The notes under the pieces: generated by a model
What the model was told of the DNA's origin: nothing
The model's input: the letters and a program-made list of their open reading frames with translations, nothing else
Databases searched by the model: none
Assembly: GCF_003201355.1 (NCBI RefSeq)
Contig: NZ_QICL01000014.1
Location: 62,001-126,000, forward strand
Reading direction: 5' to 3'
Length of the DNA: 64,000 nt
From: Indolivaga alginatilytica
GTDB lineage: Bacteria > Bacteroidota > Bacteroidia > Bacteroidales > Dysgonomonadaceae
Part shown: in pieces, positions 56,801 to 64,000 of the stretch
How the letters are laid out: each line of letters starts with the position of its first letter
Position numbering within the stretch: position 1 is the first letter of the stretch
Made by a program: the position numbers and the translations under genes

Positions 56801-58327
56801 GAAAATACAATACGGATAATGACGAAAGATACTTCTGAAATCAAGATTAATATTGTTCAAAAAGGAGAATCCGATGAAACGACTTTGTATAAAGTTGCTC
56901 AGTATGCAGCTCGGGGACTTATGTCCGTAAGGTCGGTGTCCGTTAATTATTCGACTCGTGAAGAAACAGCTATAGGAGGTTTTAGACCGGGTATAGGGGA
57001 TGTTTTCGGACAGAAACAAACCGATTTCGGTATGGTTCCCGGTGTTGGTTTTGCCTTTGGGCTTGATGGAGGGGAGGATTATGTAAACAGATCGCTTCGC
57101 AACGATTGGCTTGTCCTTAATGAAATGAGCATAAGCCCTGCAGTATATAATTCCATTAAGAAGCTGGATCTGGAAGCCCAGGTAGAGCCCTTAAAAGGAT
57201 TGAAAATACGATTAAACGCTCTTCATGAGAAAAACGATCGTACTACATTTCAATACGACAGTAAGGCAAATGTCCAGAAGATATATGGAGGAAGTTTTGC
57301 TATGACAACAATAGCCTTGGGATCGAGCTTCGAAAGTAGTAATGTAGGAAACAATTATAAGTCGGCTGCATTTGATAAGTTTTTAAAGAACCGGGATGTA
57401 ATAGTTGAACGGTTTGGGAAAAAATATGCAGGAGTGCATTATCCGGATGTTGGCTTTATTGCTGATGCTAATTTGGGTACTGAACTATTCAATCCTAAAA
57501 ATGGGGCAATAAATCCAAATTCTGCGGATGTATTGATTCCTGCTTTTCTTGCTGCATATACCGGGAAGAGTGCAGATAATATTGCATTGACAGCATTCCC
57601 GACACTATTTTCTATGCTGCCTAACTGGCGAATCAATTATGATGGATTGACAACACTGCCTTGGTTTAGAGACAGGTTTAAGAAATTCATACTATCTCAT
57701 GCTTATACTGCTCAATATAGTGTAGGCTCATATACTTCTTTCCTGACCTGGATTGACGCAGGTAATAATATGGGATTTATAAAGAGTCTGGATGATGTGG
57801 CTATGCCATTGCCAACTTCAGCATATGACATCTCGTCGGTAAATCTTATTGAACAATTTAACCCTCTTTTGGGTGCAGAGGGGACACTGTCTAATAATCT
57901 GACTATGAATGTCCGTTATAACTATTCGCGAATGCTGAACTTAAGCATCACATCGTTCCAGCTTGTAGAAACAGTGCAGAAAGATTTAGTATTGGGTGGA
58001 GGCTATCGCATCAATGAGTTCAATCGATTGATCGGCCTTCCCCTTAAAAAGGACAGGGAGTTTAATAATGATTTGAATGTTACTGCCGATATTTCGAGAA
58101 GAACATCACAGTCGCTTATTCGTAGAATAGATGAAGGGTTTACGGAGGCTACAAGTGGAAATACAATCTTGACTTTGAAGTTATCCGCAGAATATACCTT
58201 AAGCAGAGCATTGTTATTACGTGCCTTTTTCGATCGTATTGTAAATTCTCCATTAATATCTTCGGCTTCTTATCCTACAGCTAATACAAATTTTGGAGTT
58301 AGTATACGTTTTACTCTTACAGAATAG
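50861..58327 (+). CDS. sprA: T9SS outer membrane translocon SprA/Sov
   Basis: A 2488-residue outer membrane beta-barrel. SprA (Sov in Porphyromonas) forms the giant pore through which type IX cargo leaves the cell, and is also needed for gliding in flavobacteria. It starts at TTG 50861, since the signal segment KYFIFLSLFICGISLFS would be lost from the next ATG (50942). Typical family segments include FEFTADKYDENQHFFLTEYFRDHFDEGMSKLPFVKSPI, GGHYQNQYLHGYSYLDDFEAAKSTI and a long C-terminal barrel ending NFGVSIRFTLTE. Size, order and the ruvA neighbour match. The T9SS cargo encoded at 6250-9807 would use it. Confidence 0.97.
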   Translation: MKKKFKYFIFLSLFICGISLFSGTSGRMDTTIPEISSDIALPEDTGAIYPVRKTQITNYEDLIQKTPVDLRDPSNIKTEVEFDVRNNIYLFRTKMDEGEWVTPFTLNPQQYMDYSLKESMTQYFKVKNSEAFDQKDKKEEFSLKDIKVNLGSLERVFGPGGVQLKTQGYTEVSAGIKHTSTENPTLALKNRSRTMFDFQQKIQMNVDASVGDKVNFGLNYDTEATFDFDSKRIKLAYEGDEDEIVKYLGAGNVALNTTNSLIGGGASLFGIRADLQFGKLRINTVISQQESETQTVGSKGGVQTKPFEFTADKYDENQHFFLTEYFRDHFDEGMSKLPFVKSPILITNIEVWVTNKRGNFDKARNVVAFADLAEHDSINNPRWIAGSIKVPDNRSNNLYSTIRSEYAEARDISNVTSVLTGRAGLVSGQDYEKLESARPLDASEYTLNTQLGFISLKSALADDEVLAVAFDYIMNGQNYRVGEFAVEIRSKVEAGDSKSGALFLKLVKPVALSPHSFSWDLMMKNVYRLGDRQIQKDKFRLNITYLSDTLGTYINFIPEGAIRNKLLLRVMNLDRLDAQENQHPDGIFDFLDGFTIYPENGRIIFPVVEPFGSHLRKQIANDAIADKFVYQQLYDSTRFVAEQIADRNKFKISGSYRASSSNSVINLNAMNVARGSVVVTANGVPLIENADYTVDYAAGEVTILNQSLIDAGTPINVTLENQALFSMQRKTLLGLNLSYDFSKNFTVGGTIMHMYERPLTAKVGIGEEAIKNTLWGLNTAYRTQSQWLTNLVDKLPFVTATAPSQIVFNAEFAHMIGGHYQNQYLHGYSYLDDFEAAKSTISLNNPYAWKLSSTPSLFKESTLSDNIEYGNNRAHLAWYTIDNLFTRRNSSLRPSYLIDDSLSNHFVREIQQSEIFPGRDMLANEPPLLSTLNLTYYPEERGMYNLDAVNISPEGRLLNPQTRWAGITRKIENRDFESTNIEYIQFWLMDPFVYNDRDPVKNEGGDLYFNLGDVSEDVLKDGRKFYENGLPLDDDTTAYAKTVWGKVPTRQSTVYAFDISQGAGAIQKQDVGLNGLSKAEEAQFGTYVNYSNTFRSNILPETEARMQQDPFSPLNDLSGDKYHHYRGADYDRQQTGIIDRYKYFNGTEGNSSAGDSDSQGFSTAASANPDVEDLDQDNTMNETERYFQYKVSLRPEDMRIGKDNYISDIQNVSVRLRNGDTTRINWYQFQIPIRDFKDTKGNIKDFTSIRFMRMFLTDFKQTTHLRFGTLDLVRGEWRVYTQTLQDGINQGEGSLNIAAVNIEENSEKQPVNYVIPPGVTRILDPSQPQVRQENEQALSLQVLKLQPEDARAVFKNTNYDLRRYKRLQMFTHAEELKDGEKIGQGEITVFLRLGSDFKSNYYEYEIPLSITPAGRYNSRNDADRATVWPTDNMFDFPLELLKNIKLQRNKEKRQAGSKVSFTELYSSYDPDKKSNKISVIGNPSLSEINVMMIGIRNNSTKVQSGEVWVNELRLTDYDDENGWAAQGNLSVALSDLGTVSFSGRKETSGFGSIDQNLIERRLDDFYSYDISANVDLGRFIPEKAKVSIPLYYSYSNQTITPKFDPLDQDVTLKEALSIVDTRAEKDSIKSLAQDRTSTKNLSLTNMKVNIQSKTPMPYDPANFTFGYAYSQTEVKNPTTVYDLTKNYKASMNYTYSPAVKTWAPFKDIKSKAPLAKYPKSLGFNYLPSNISFNSYMTRFYTETLVRDLDGYSLGSGSTNDNLFLTWSQNFYWDRDFSMNWDPLRNLKISVQTGTRAEIEEPYLQVNKKLNRDDYETWRDDVLRSIRNLGDPLSYRQAARVTYVLPFNNIPFLDWISSSANYDSRYTWDRGAVIDSITEVGNTITNSMTLNISNRIDLTTLYNKSPFLKKVNDKFEMSRRPQNQQRERRATAESRKKRFEKEIRLNLDSATLVKHGLGIKNIMLTARRDGKLFKIKYKRIDENTIRIMTKDTSEIKINIVQKGESDETTLYKVAQYAARGLMSVRSVSVNYSTREETAIGGFRPGIGDVFGQKQTDFGMVPGVGFAFGLDGGEDYVNRSLRNDWLVLNEMSISPAVYNSIKKLDLEAQVEPLKGLKIRLNALHEKNDRTTFQYDSKANVQKIYGGSFAMTTIALGSSFESSNVGNNYKSAAFDKFLKNRDVIVERFGKKYAGVHYPDVGFIADANLGTELFNPKNGAINPNSADVLIPAFLAAYTGKSADNIALTAFPTLFSMLPNWRINYDGLTTLPWFRDRFKKFILSHAYTAQYSVGSYTSFLTWIDAGNNMGFIKSLDDVAMPLPTSAYDISSVNLIEQFNPLLGAEGTLSNNLTMNVRYNYSRMLNLSITSFQLVETVQKDLVLGGGYRINEFNRLIGLPLKKDREFNNDLNVTADISRRTSQSLIRRIDEGFTEATSGNTILTLKLSAEYTLSRALLLRAFFDRIVNSPLISSASYPTANTNFGVSIRFTLTE

Positions 58328-58550
58328 TAGAGTAACGAGCTGTGTTCTATACTGATAGATTTTTATTATAAATAATAGGCATATTCTATTAAATTTCTTT
58401 ATTTTTGTCTATGACTTTTAATAAAATAAAAAAAAGGAAATCTTCGTTTTTTTAAGTCAAAATGTTAAACAAAAATAGACTATCTTTGTTTATGGTATCA
58501 TAGGTACTTGATAATTGCTTGATTATAATGTATGCGGAAAATATAATAAA

Positions 58551-60092
58551 ATGAAAAAATCAACGATATGGTTACTCGCAGGGGTGATGGCATTTACCTT
58601 TTTCGGTCTACTATACTTGCAGATTAGTTATTTTCGCATTTCACTAAAAATGAGAAATGATCAATTTGAAGAAGCAGTAAGTAGAAGTCTTTACCAGGTA
58701 TCGAAGAATTTAGAGCTGGATCAAACTAAGAAATTTCTGAATCAGGAGATTGTTGATTATCAGAATAAGATGGGGTATAAAGATCCTTTAACGGAGAAAA
58801 CAATAACCCAGACCAAACAAATAAAAATGACTGATCCGACTGGTAATCCTATAATGAATATAGAGTATAACAGTTCTCAGACCACCAGTTTTAAATCTCC
58901 GAAGAATACTAATGCTCCCCGTGGGGGAGGCAACGCTCTGGCTCAGGCATCCTTTAATATACAGGAATTGTTGAAACAGCGTTATGATTATCAGCGGCAA
59001 TTGCTCGATAATGTAATCTATAAGTTAATTCAGACATCCAGCTCAGTCCCTTTGGATGAAAAAATAAATTTCAAGACGCTAAACGACAATATAAAAGACG
59101 AACTCAGGTATAACGGTATAGAGTTGCCGTTTCAGTTCGAAATTGTAGATAAAAACGATAGGCCGGTCTATAAGCAGGAGAGTTATGCTGAACCCGATAA
59201 GAATGCTTTATATACTCAGGTGTTGTATCCGAACGATCCGATTGATAAGTTAAATTATCTCAGAGTATCATTTCCGACAAAAAAAGATTATCTTTTGAGC
59301 GAAATTTCGTTTCTTGTACCTGCTTTTGTGTTTACACTGATACTTTTGGTCACATTTATCATTTCTATCTATCTTATATTTAGGCAAAAGCGTTTGTCAG
59401 AAATGAAGAGTGATTTTATGAATAATATGACTCATGAGTTGAAGACACCGGTATCTACTATTTCTTTGGCGGCTCAAATGCTAAAAGATCCGAGTATAAT
59501 GAAATCTCCTGAAATATTTAAGCATATATCAAGTGTAATAAACGATGAGACGAAACGGCTAAGTTTTCAGGTAGAAAAAGTATTGCAGATGTCTCTTTTC
59601 GAGAAACAGAAAGCAACTCTGAAATTCAAAGAATTAGATGTTAATGATGTTATAGTAAATGTAGCTAATACTTTTCAACTGAAAGTCGAAAAATTTGGAG
59701 GAAAAATAGATATTGATCTGGAAGCGGGCGACACATTAGTGAGTGCGGATGAGATGCATTTTACAAATGTTTTATTTAATTTATTAGATAACGCTCTTAA
59801 GTATAGAAGGGAAGATGTGACCTTGGAATTGATGATAAGGACATGGAATCAAAACAATAAGATATATATAAGTGTTGAAGATAATGGAATAGGTATTAAA
59901 AAAGAAGATGCTAAAAAAATATTCGAGCGCTTCTTTAGAGTATCGACCGGGAATTTACACGATGTAAAAGGTTTTGGATTAGGTCTGGCATATGTGAAGA
60001 AGATAGTTGAGGACCATAAAGGAACCATTAAAGTGGAAAGCGAATTGGGACAAGGAACTAAATTTATTATAAGTTTATTCAATATAAAGTAG
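58551..60092 (+). CDS. Sensor histidine kinase, RprX-like
   Basis: A 513-residue inner-membrane kinase. The start ATG 58551 gives a membrane helix (LLAGVMAFTFFGLLYLQISYF); a longer TTG frame adds 12 residues with no support. A periplasmic sensor region of about 230 residues follows, with a second membrane helix (FLVPAFVFTLILLVTFIISIYLIF), then HisKA with MTHELKTPVSTISLAAQ and HATPase_c with LLDNALKYRR, DNGIGIKKED and GFGLGLAYVKKIV. Its partner gene follows 7 bases later. The pair resembles RprX/RprY of Bacteroides; what it senses is not known. A TATCTTTG box lies at 58481-58488. Confidence 0.93.
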   Translation: MKKSTIWLLAGVMAFTFFGLLYLQISYFRISLKMRNDQFEEAVSRSLYQVSKNLELDQTKKFLNQEIVDYQNKMGYKDPLTEKTITQTKQIKMTDPTGNPIMNIEYNSSQTTSFKSPKNTNAPRGGGNALAQASFNIQELLKQRYDYQRQLLDNVIYKLIQTSSSVPLDEKINFKTLNDNIKDELRYNGIELPFQFEIVDKNDRPVYKQESYAEPDKNALYTQVLYPNDPIDKLNYLRVSFPTKKDYLLSEISFLVPAFVFTLILLVTFIISIYLIFRQKRLSEMKSDFMNNMTHELKTPVSTISLAAQMLKDPSIMKSPEIFKHISSVINDETKRLSFQVEKVLQMSLFEKQKATLKFKELDVNDVIVNVANTFQLKVEKFGGKIDIDLEAGDTLVSADEMHFTNVLFNLLDNALKYRREDVTLELMIRTWNQNNKIYISVEDNGIGIKKEDAKKIFERFFRVSTGNLHDVKGFGLGLAYVKKIVEDHKGTIKVESELGQGTKFIISLFNIK

Positions 60093-60099
60093 AGATATT

Positions 60100-60819
60100 A
60101 TGGAAGAGAAGTTGAAATTATTTTTATGTGAAGATGACGAGAATCTAGGAATGTTATTGAGAGAATATCTCCAGGCAAAAGGATTCGACACAGACTTATA
60201 TCCGGACGGAGAAGCCGGGTACAAAGGTTTCGTTAAAGAAAAATACGATTTGTGTGTATTGGACGTAATGATGCCCAAGAAAGATGGAATAACATTGGTA
60301 AAAGAAATCAGAGCAATCAATCCCGATATTCCAATTATATTTTTAACAGCTAAAAATATGAAGGATGATATTCTGGATGGTTTTAAAGCCGGAGCTGATG
60401 ATTATATTACTAAACCTTTCAGTATGGAAGAATTGGTGCTTCGTATCGAAGCTATATTCAGAAGAGTAAAAGGTAAAAAAGGTAAAGATCGTCAAGTATA
60501 TCAATTTGGTAAAATGGTTTTTGATACTCAAAAACAAATTCTTACAATCAGTGGAGAAAGTACTAAGTTGACAACTAAGGAATCGGAATTATTAGGATTG
60601 CTTTGTGCTCATGCTAATGACATCTTGGAACGCAACCATGCTTTGAAACAAATTTGGGTTGATGACAACTATTTCAACGCAAGAAGTATGGATGTTTATA
60701 TTACTAAGCTGAGAAAACTGTTGAAGGCTGATCCGGAAATTGAAATTATCAATATTCACGGAAAGGGTTATAAATTAATTGCCCCGACTAACGAAGAGGC
60801 TGAAGACAGCGAAGCTTAA
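60100..60819 (+). CDS. OmpR-family response regulator, RprY-like
   Basis: A 239-residue regulator with an N-terminal receiver domain (phospho-Asp in LDVMMPKKDG, FLTAKN, DDYITKPFSMEEL) and a C-terminal winged-helix DNA-binding domain (LLGLLCAHANDILERNHALKQIW, DVYITKLRKLL). It is paired with the upstream kinase and ends at a terminator. Confidence 0.95.
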   Translation: MEEKLKLFLCEDDENLGMLLREYLQAKGFDTDLYPDGEAGYKGFVKEKYDLCVLDVMMPKKDGITLVKEIRAINPDIPIIFLTAKNMKDDILDGFKAGADDYITKPFSMEELVLRIEAIFRRVKGKKGKDRQVYQFGKMVFDTQKQILTISGESTKLTTKESELLGLLCAHANDILERNHALKQIWVDDNYFNARSMDVYITKLRKLLKADPEIEIINIHGKGYKLIAPTNEEAEDSEA

Positions 60820-60843
60820 GTAAAGGGTATAATACTACTATAA

Positions 60844-60886
60844 AAAAGAAAGTCATCTTTTAAATCAAAAGATGGCTTTCTTTTTA
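60844..60886 (+). terminator. Terminator after the two-component pair
   Basis: AAAAGAAAGTCATCTTTT pairs with AAAAGATGGCTTTCTTTTT around AAATC. The T tract follows. Confidence 0.85.
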
Positions 60887-60947
60887 TAAGGACTCTCATC
60901 TCATTTCTACTAATTTACAACTTCTACTAACCTCTAAATCTTTAACC

Positions 60948-61772
60948 TTGAGACTAACTGCATTGTTTTTGATTTTGATCTTCTCTGTATCTGGCTGTAG
61001 TCAGGGGCAGAAAACTGCAGATCGACACCATCTGACTGTATATAGTAATAAGTTAAGAATTCCATTGAAAGGAAAGAGAATCCTTCTCTATGGAGATAGT
61101 ATATCATCCTCATCTTATCCTTGGTATAAATCGACTCTTGAAGAGCTAACGGGCGCAGAAGTTTATGCCGGAGGTTTTCCCGGATATACAACAAGCCGGT
61201 TAGCTCAAGATGCACAATTGCAATTGATCTACGATTATAAGCCGGATATTATTATCTGTTTAGTGGGTGGTAATGATGCCGGTGTAAAAGGTGAAGTCGG
61301 TACTTTTGGAGCTACTGACGAAGTTTTGGTTGAAGAAACAGATATTGCCCGGGATTATTCGGGACATGCTTTTATACAGGCTGTATCACATATTATCAGA
61401 AAGATCAATCAGCATTACGATATGGATGAAAATACTCATAGCTCATCAGCAGATAGTATTTCACCCGAAAAGCCATTTATCGTATTTGGTACAACTCTAC
61501 CTCAAAAACGTAGTAACAGGTTCAATAAATTTTCGCAGCCTGATAACTGGCTACGAAAGAGAGATGCAGTAGTTGAATGTTGTGAAAAATATAAAGTTCC
61601 CTGTATAGACTTCTATACACTGTGCGATTGGGACTTTTCAAAGGAACCTTACTATACTTCCCCTACCGATATACATACAAATAAAGGCATCTATACAATG
61701 GACGGATTGCATCCCAATCAGAAAGGATACGAAGATATGGCACGCATTGTGTATGAAGAGCTGGCATTATAA
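60948..61772 (+). CDS. SGNH/GDSL-fold hydrolase lipoprotein
   Basis: A 274-residue lipoprotein with lipobox SVSGC (about Cys17). The start is a TTG at 60948; no ATG precedes the signal peptide. Catalytic blocks: block I GDSIS in ILLYGDSISSSSYP, block II Gly in GGFPGYTTSR, block III GGNDAG, and block V DGLHPNQKG (Asp and His). This is an esterase/lipase-like fold; the substrate could be an ester group on surface sugars. It is convergent with the helicase gene. Confidence 0.85.
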   Translation: MRLTALFLILIFSVSGCSQGQKTADRHHLTVYSNKLRIPLKGKRILLYGDSISSSSYPWYKSTLEELTGAEVYAGGFPGYTTSRLAQDAQLQLIYDYKPDIIICLVGGNDAGVKGEVGTFGATDEVLVEETDIARDYSGHAFIQAVSHIIRKINQHYDMDENTHSSSADSISPEKPFIVFGTTLPQKRSNRFNKFSQPDNWLRKRDAVVECCEKYKVPCIDFYTLCDWDFSKEPYYTSPTDIHTNKGIYTMDGLHPNQKGYEDMARIVYEELAL

Positions 61773-61847
61773 TCAACCGATAATATTTAATTATTCCTTT
61801 TGTAATTACAACAAACTAAAGCTGTTATACTAAACAAGATATTAAAA

Positions 61848-61860
61848 AGGTCTGAGACCT
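61848..61860. repeat. Dispersed 13-bp palindrome, copy 4
   Basis: AGGTCTGAGACCT, preceded by TTAAAA, touches the stop codon of the helicase gene on minus. On minus it reads as a short hairpin followed by TTTTT, so it may also act as a weak terminator here. Confidence 0.55.
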
Positions 61861-64000
61861 CAACCGATAATATCGAAGCGGGCAAATTTCAAAAGCAATT
61901 GTTTTACTCCTGCATTTTCGAATTCTACTGTCGCTTTTCTGCTGGCAGCATCCCCTTCTATAGCGCTTACTGTACCGATTCCAAAACGTTCGTGTTTGAT
62001 TACTGCTCCTACCTGTATACCATAAATATCCTTTGTGAGAGGAGTCTTAGGTTCTGCATTTCGAGCATTCACAAAGTTTGGTTTCGAGTACTTGTCTTCG
62101 CGAGAAACAGGAATCTGAGGTCTTTCGAAAATAGATTCTTCTTTTCTTTTTACTTCTTGTAGCTCTTCCTTTTCTTCTCTGTTTCTACGGACTGTGTCCC
62201 AGAAATTACCTTGAGTTTGTTGAGAGAATCCTCCCATAGTTCCTTCAAGTACGCCTGCATTGGCGTTCAGAAACTCTCTGTCTATATCTTTAAGGAAACG
62301 GCTCGGATTACATGAGTTCGTCTGTCCATTACGAAAACGACTCTTAGCGTACGTCAACATACAGAATTGCTCGGCTCTTGTGATAGCCACATAAAACAAA
62401 CGGCGTTCTTCCTCCAATCCCTTAGGTTCAGATTTAGTCATCGATGAGGGAAAGAGATCTTCTTCGAGACCGACAACAAAGACATTCTTAAACTCCAAAC
62501 CTTTAGAGGCATGAATAGTCATCATTGTTACTTTCTCTTGCTCGACTTCTTTATCCGTATCCTGATCGCTAAGTAGAGATACTTCCGAAAGAAAGTCGAT
62601 AAGTCCGATGTTTTGCTCACCTTCCTCAAGCCTCGACTCACAGAATTCGTGTATTCCACCTAAAAGTTCTTGTAAGTTTTCTTGGCGGCTCATTCCTTCC
62701 GGAGTCTGATCTTGATAAGCTTCTCTGGCGATACCGCTTTCTTTGACTATTTTGGTTGCTAATTCGTATGCTGAAGCAACAGGTAGTTCTTTTATGAAAC
62801 CGTCAATCAGTGTATGGAAATCATTTAACTTCTTGGCAGTTCCCGTATTTACATTCAAATTATGCGCTAATGGGTCACCAATTGTTTCCCATAAACTCAG
62901 ATTGTGGAGTTGTGCGGTATCTACAATTTTTCCGACAGTAGTATTTCCGATCCCACGTGTAGGGTAATTGATAATTCGTTTGAATGCTTCCTCATCTTTG
63001 GGATTGACCACCATACGGAAATAAGCAATTACATCCTTTATTTCTTTGCGTTGATAGAACGAAAGCCCACCATAAATACGGTAGGGTATATTCTTTTTTC
63101 TCAACGATTCTTCAAATACTCGAGATTGCGCATTGGTACGATAAAGAATCACAAAATCGCTATATGAAGAGTCTTTGCTTCTACGTAGGTCTTGTATTTT
63201 ATTGGCAACAATAATACCCTCTTCGAAGTCCGAAAAGGCACTGGCGACTTCGAGTTTCTCACCTACCTGATTTTCTGAAAAGACATTTTTTTGTATCTGC
63301 CCTTTATTCTGTTTGATAAGGCTATTAGCAGCATTTACAATATTTTGAGTAGAACGGTAATTTTGTTCCAGTTTAAATATTCGTGCTTCGGGGTAATTGC
63401 TTTTATAGTTGAGAATATTATCAATATTTGCTCCACGAAAAGAGTAAATACTCTGTGCATCGTCTCCCACTACACATACACGGTGATGTGCATCCGCCAA
63501 CTGTTTAACTACCAGATATTGTGCAAAGTTAGTATCTTGGTACTCATCTACTAGAATGAACTGAAAACGATCTTGATAAGTTTTTAATACCTCCGGGTGA
63601 TCGCGGAACAATCTGTTGGTATAGTATAATAAATCGTCAAAATCCATTGTGTTGGATGCCTGCAAACGAGCATTGTACGATCGGTAAATATCCCTTACCA
63701 TGGGTATCTTGGCTTTCATGTCATACTCCTGCATTTCCTTGCTTTGTGCATAGGCAACAGGCGATACTAAGGCGTTTTTGGCATTAGATATCATGGCCTG
63801 AATGCGTGCGGGTTTATATGTTTTATCATCAAGCTGATACTCTTTAATGATAGTCTTTATCAGATTACGAGAGTCTGCCGAATCGAATATGGTAAAATTG
63901 GAAGTAAAGCCTATCTTTTCGGCTTCGGTTCTGAGGATTCTCGAAAAGATAGAGTGAAACGTACCCATCCACAGCCGGCGGGCAACACTTTCGCCCATCA
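61860..64000 (-). CDS. PcrA/UvrD-like ATP-dependent DNA helicase, partial
   Basis: The last 712 residues of an SF1 helicase that unwinds DNA 3' to 5' in repair; the N-terminus with the Walker A motif lies beyond the window edge. Visible motifs: III-like VGDDAQSIYSFRGANI, II DEYQDT, IV EQNYRSTQNIV, V MMTIHASKGLEFKNVFVVGLE, and VI RRLFYVAITRAE. It ends with a Tudor-like C-terminal domain (IQVGAVIKHERFGIGTVSAIEG). A palindrome covers its stop codon. The call as PcrA/UvrD group is firm; the exact name depends on the missing part. Confidence 0.95.
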   Translation of the reverse strand, partial: MGESVARRLWMGTFHSIFSRILRTEAEKIGFTSNFTIFDSADSRNLIKTIIKEYQLDDKTYKPARIQAMISNAKNALVSPVAYAQSKEMQEYDMKAKIPMVRDIYRSYNARLQASNTMDFDDLLYYTNRLFRDHPEVLKTYQDRFQFILVDEYQDTNFAQYLVVKQLADAHHRVCVVGDDAQSIYSFRGANIDNILNYKSNYPEARIFKLEQNYRSTQNIVNAANSLIKQNKGQIQKNVFSENQVGEKLEVASAFSDFEEGIIVANKIQDLRRSKDSSYSDFVILYRTNAQSRVFEESLRKKNIPYRIYGGLSFYQRKEIKDVIAYFRMVVNPKDEEAFKRIINYPTRGIGNTTVGKIVDTAQLHNLSLWETIGDPLAHNLNVNTGTAKKLNDFHTLIDGFIKELPVASAYELATKIVKESGIAREAYQDQTPEGMSRQENLQELLGGIHEFCESRLEEGEQNIGLIDFLSEVSLLSDQDTDKEVEQEKVTMMTIHASKGLEFKNVFVVGLEEDLFPSSMTKSEPKGLEEERRLFYVAITRAEQFCMLTYAKSRFRNGQTNSCNPSRFLKDIDREFLNANAGVLEGTMGGFSQQTQGNFWDTVRRNREEKEELQEVKRKEESIFERPQIPVSREDKYSKPNFVNARNAEPKTPLTKDIYGIQVGAVIKHERFGIGTVSAIEGDAASRKATVEFENAGVKQLLLKFARFDIIG

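Overview
The window looks like a chromosomal segment of a Bacteroidales bacterium, probably close to Dysgonomonas. The genus is my impression only; a 16S or whole-genome comparison would be needed. The order-level call rests on a type IX secretion (T9SS) translocon SprA next to ruvA, a Mfa1/FimA-type fimbrillin lipoprotein, a DUF4301 protein, a short-form SerA behind SerC, an RprX/RprY-like two-component pair, AT-rich DNA, and promoters of the Bacteroidetes form TTTG-N19-21-TAnnTTTG upstream of several genes. Nothing indicates a prophage, a plasmid or a CRISPR array.

Layout. 1-5.5 kb: the groEL 3' end, a 2-hydroxyacid dehydrogenase-like protein with altered catalytic residues, pnp (minus), an NlpE-like lipoprotein and a helix-turn-helix regulator. 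6.2-11.9 kb: a surface locus with a large T9SS cargo protein, two small proteins with a C-terminal membrane tail, and a fimbrillin. 12-24.7 kb: an M20 amidohydrolase, an MFS transporter, engB, four EptA-like phosphoethanolamine transferases in an A-B-A'-B' order interrupted by guaD, then serC-serA. 24.8-30.5 kb (minus): three secreted proteins (two paralogs flanking a PKD protein), a stretch with a candidate structured RNA and a perfect (CT)29 microsatellite, then a RelA-type (p)ppGpp synthetase. 30.9-43 kb: two small membrane proteins of unknown function, DUF4301, gmd-fcl (GDP-L-fucose), an OmpA-family protein, a small secreted protein behind a leader terminator, gdhA, and a 983-residue receiver-like/PEP-synthase-like fusion. 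43-50 kb: a flavin monooxygenase, a 458-bp inverted-repeat element, asd, an LtaS-like sulfatase-fold protein, and an M3 peptidase. 50.2-64 kb: ruvA-sprA, the two-component pair, an SGNH lipoprotein, and a PcrA/UvrD helicase cut by the window edge.

How the genes work together. Much of the window concerns the cell envelope: T9SS export (sprA) and a cargo with a sorting domain, fimbrillin, fucose supply, lipid or LPS decoration by phosphoethanolamine, OmpA, and envelope lipoproteins. The rest is housekeeping: RNA decay, ribosome assembly, serine, aspartate-family and glutamate metabolism, stringent response and DNA repair. The best candidates for something undescribed are the T9SS/fimbrillin/small-tail locus, the CT microsatellite with its neighbouring structured RNA, the 458-bp terminal-inverted-repeat element, and the receiver/PEP-synthase fusion. 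No previously undescribed system is proven by sequence alone.
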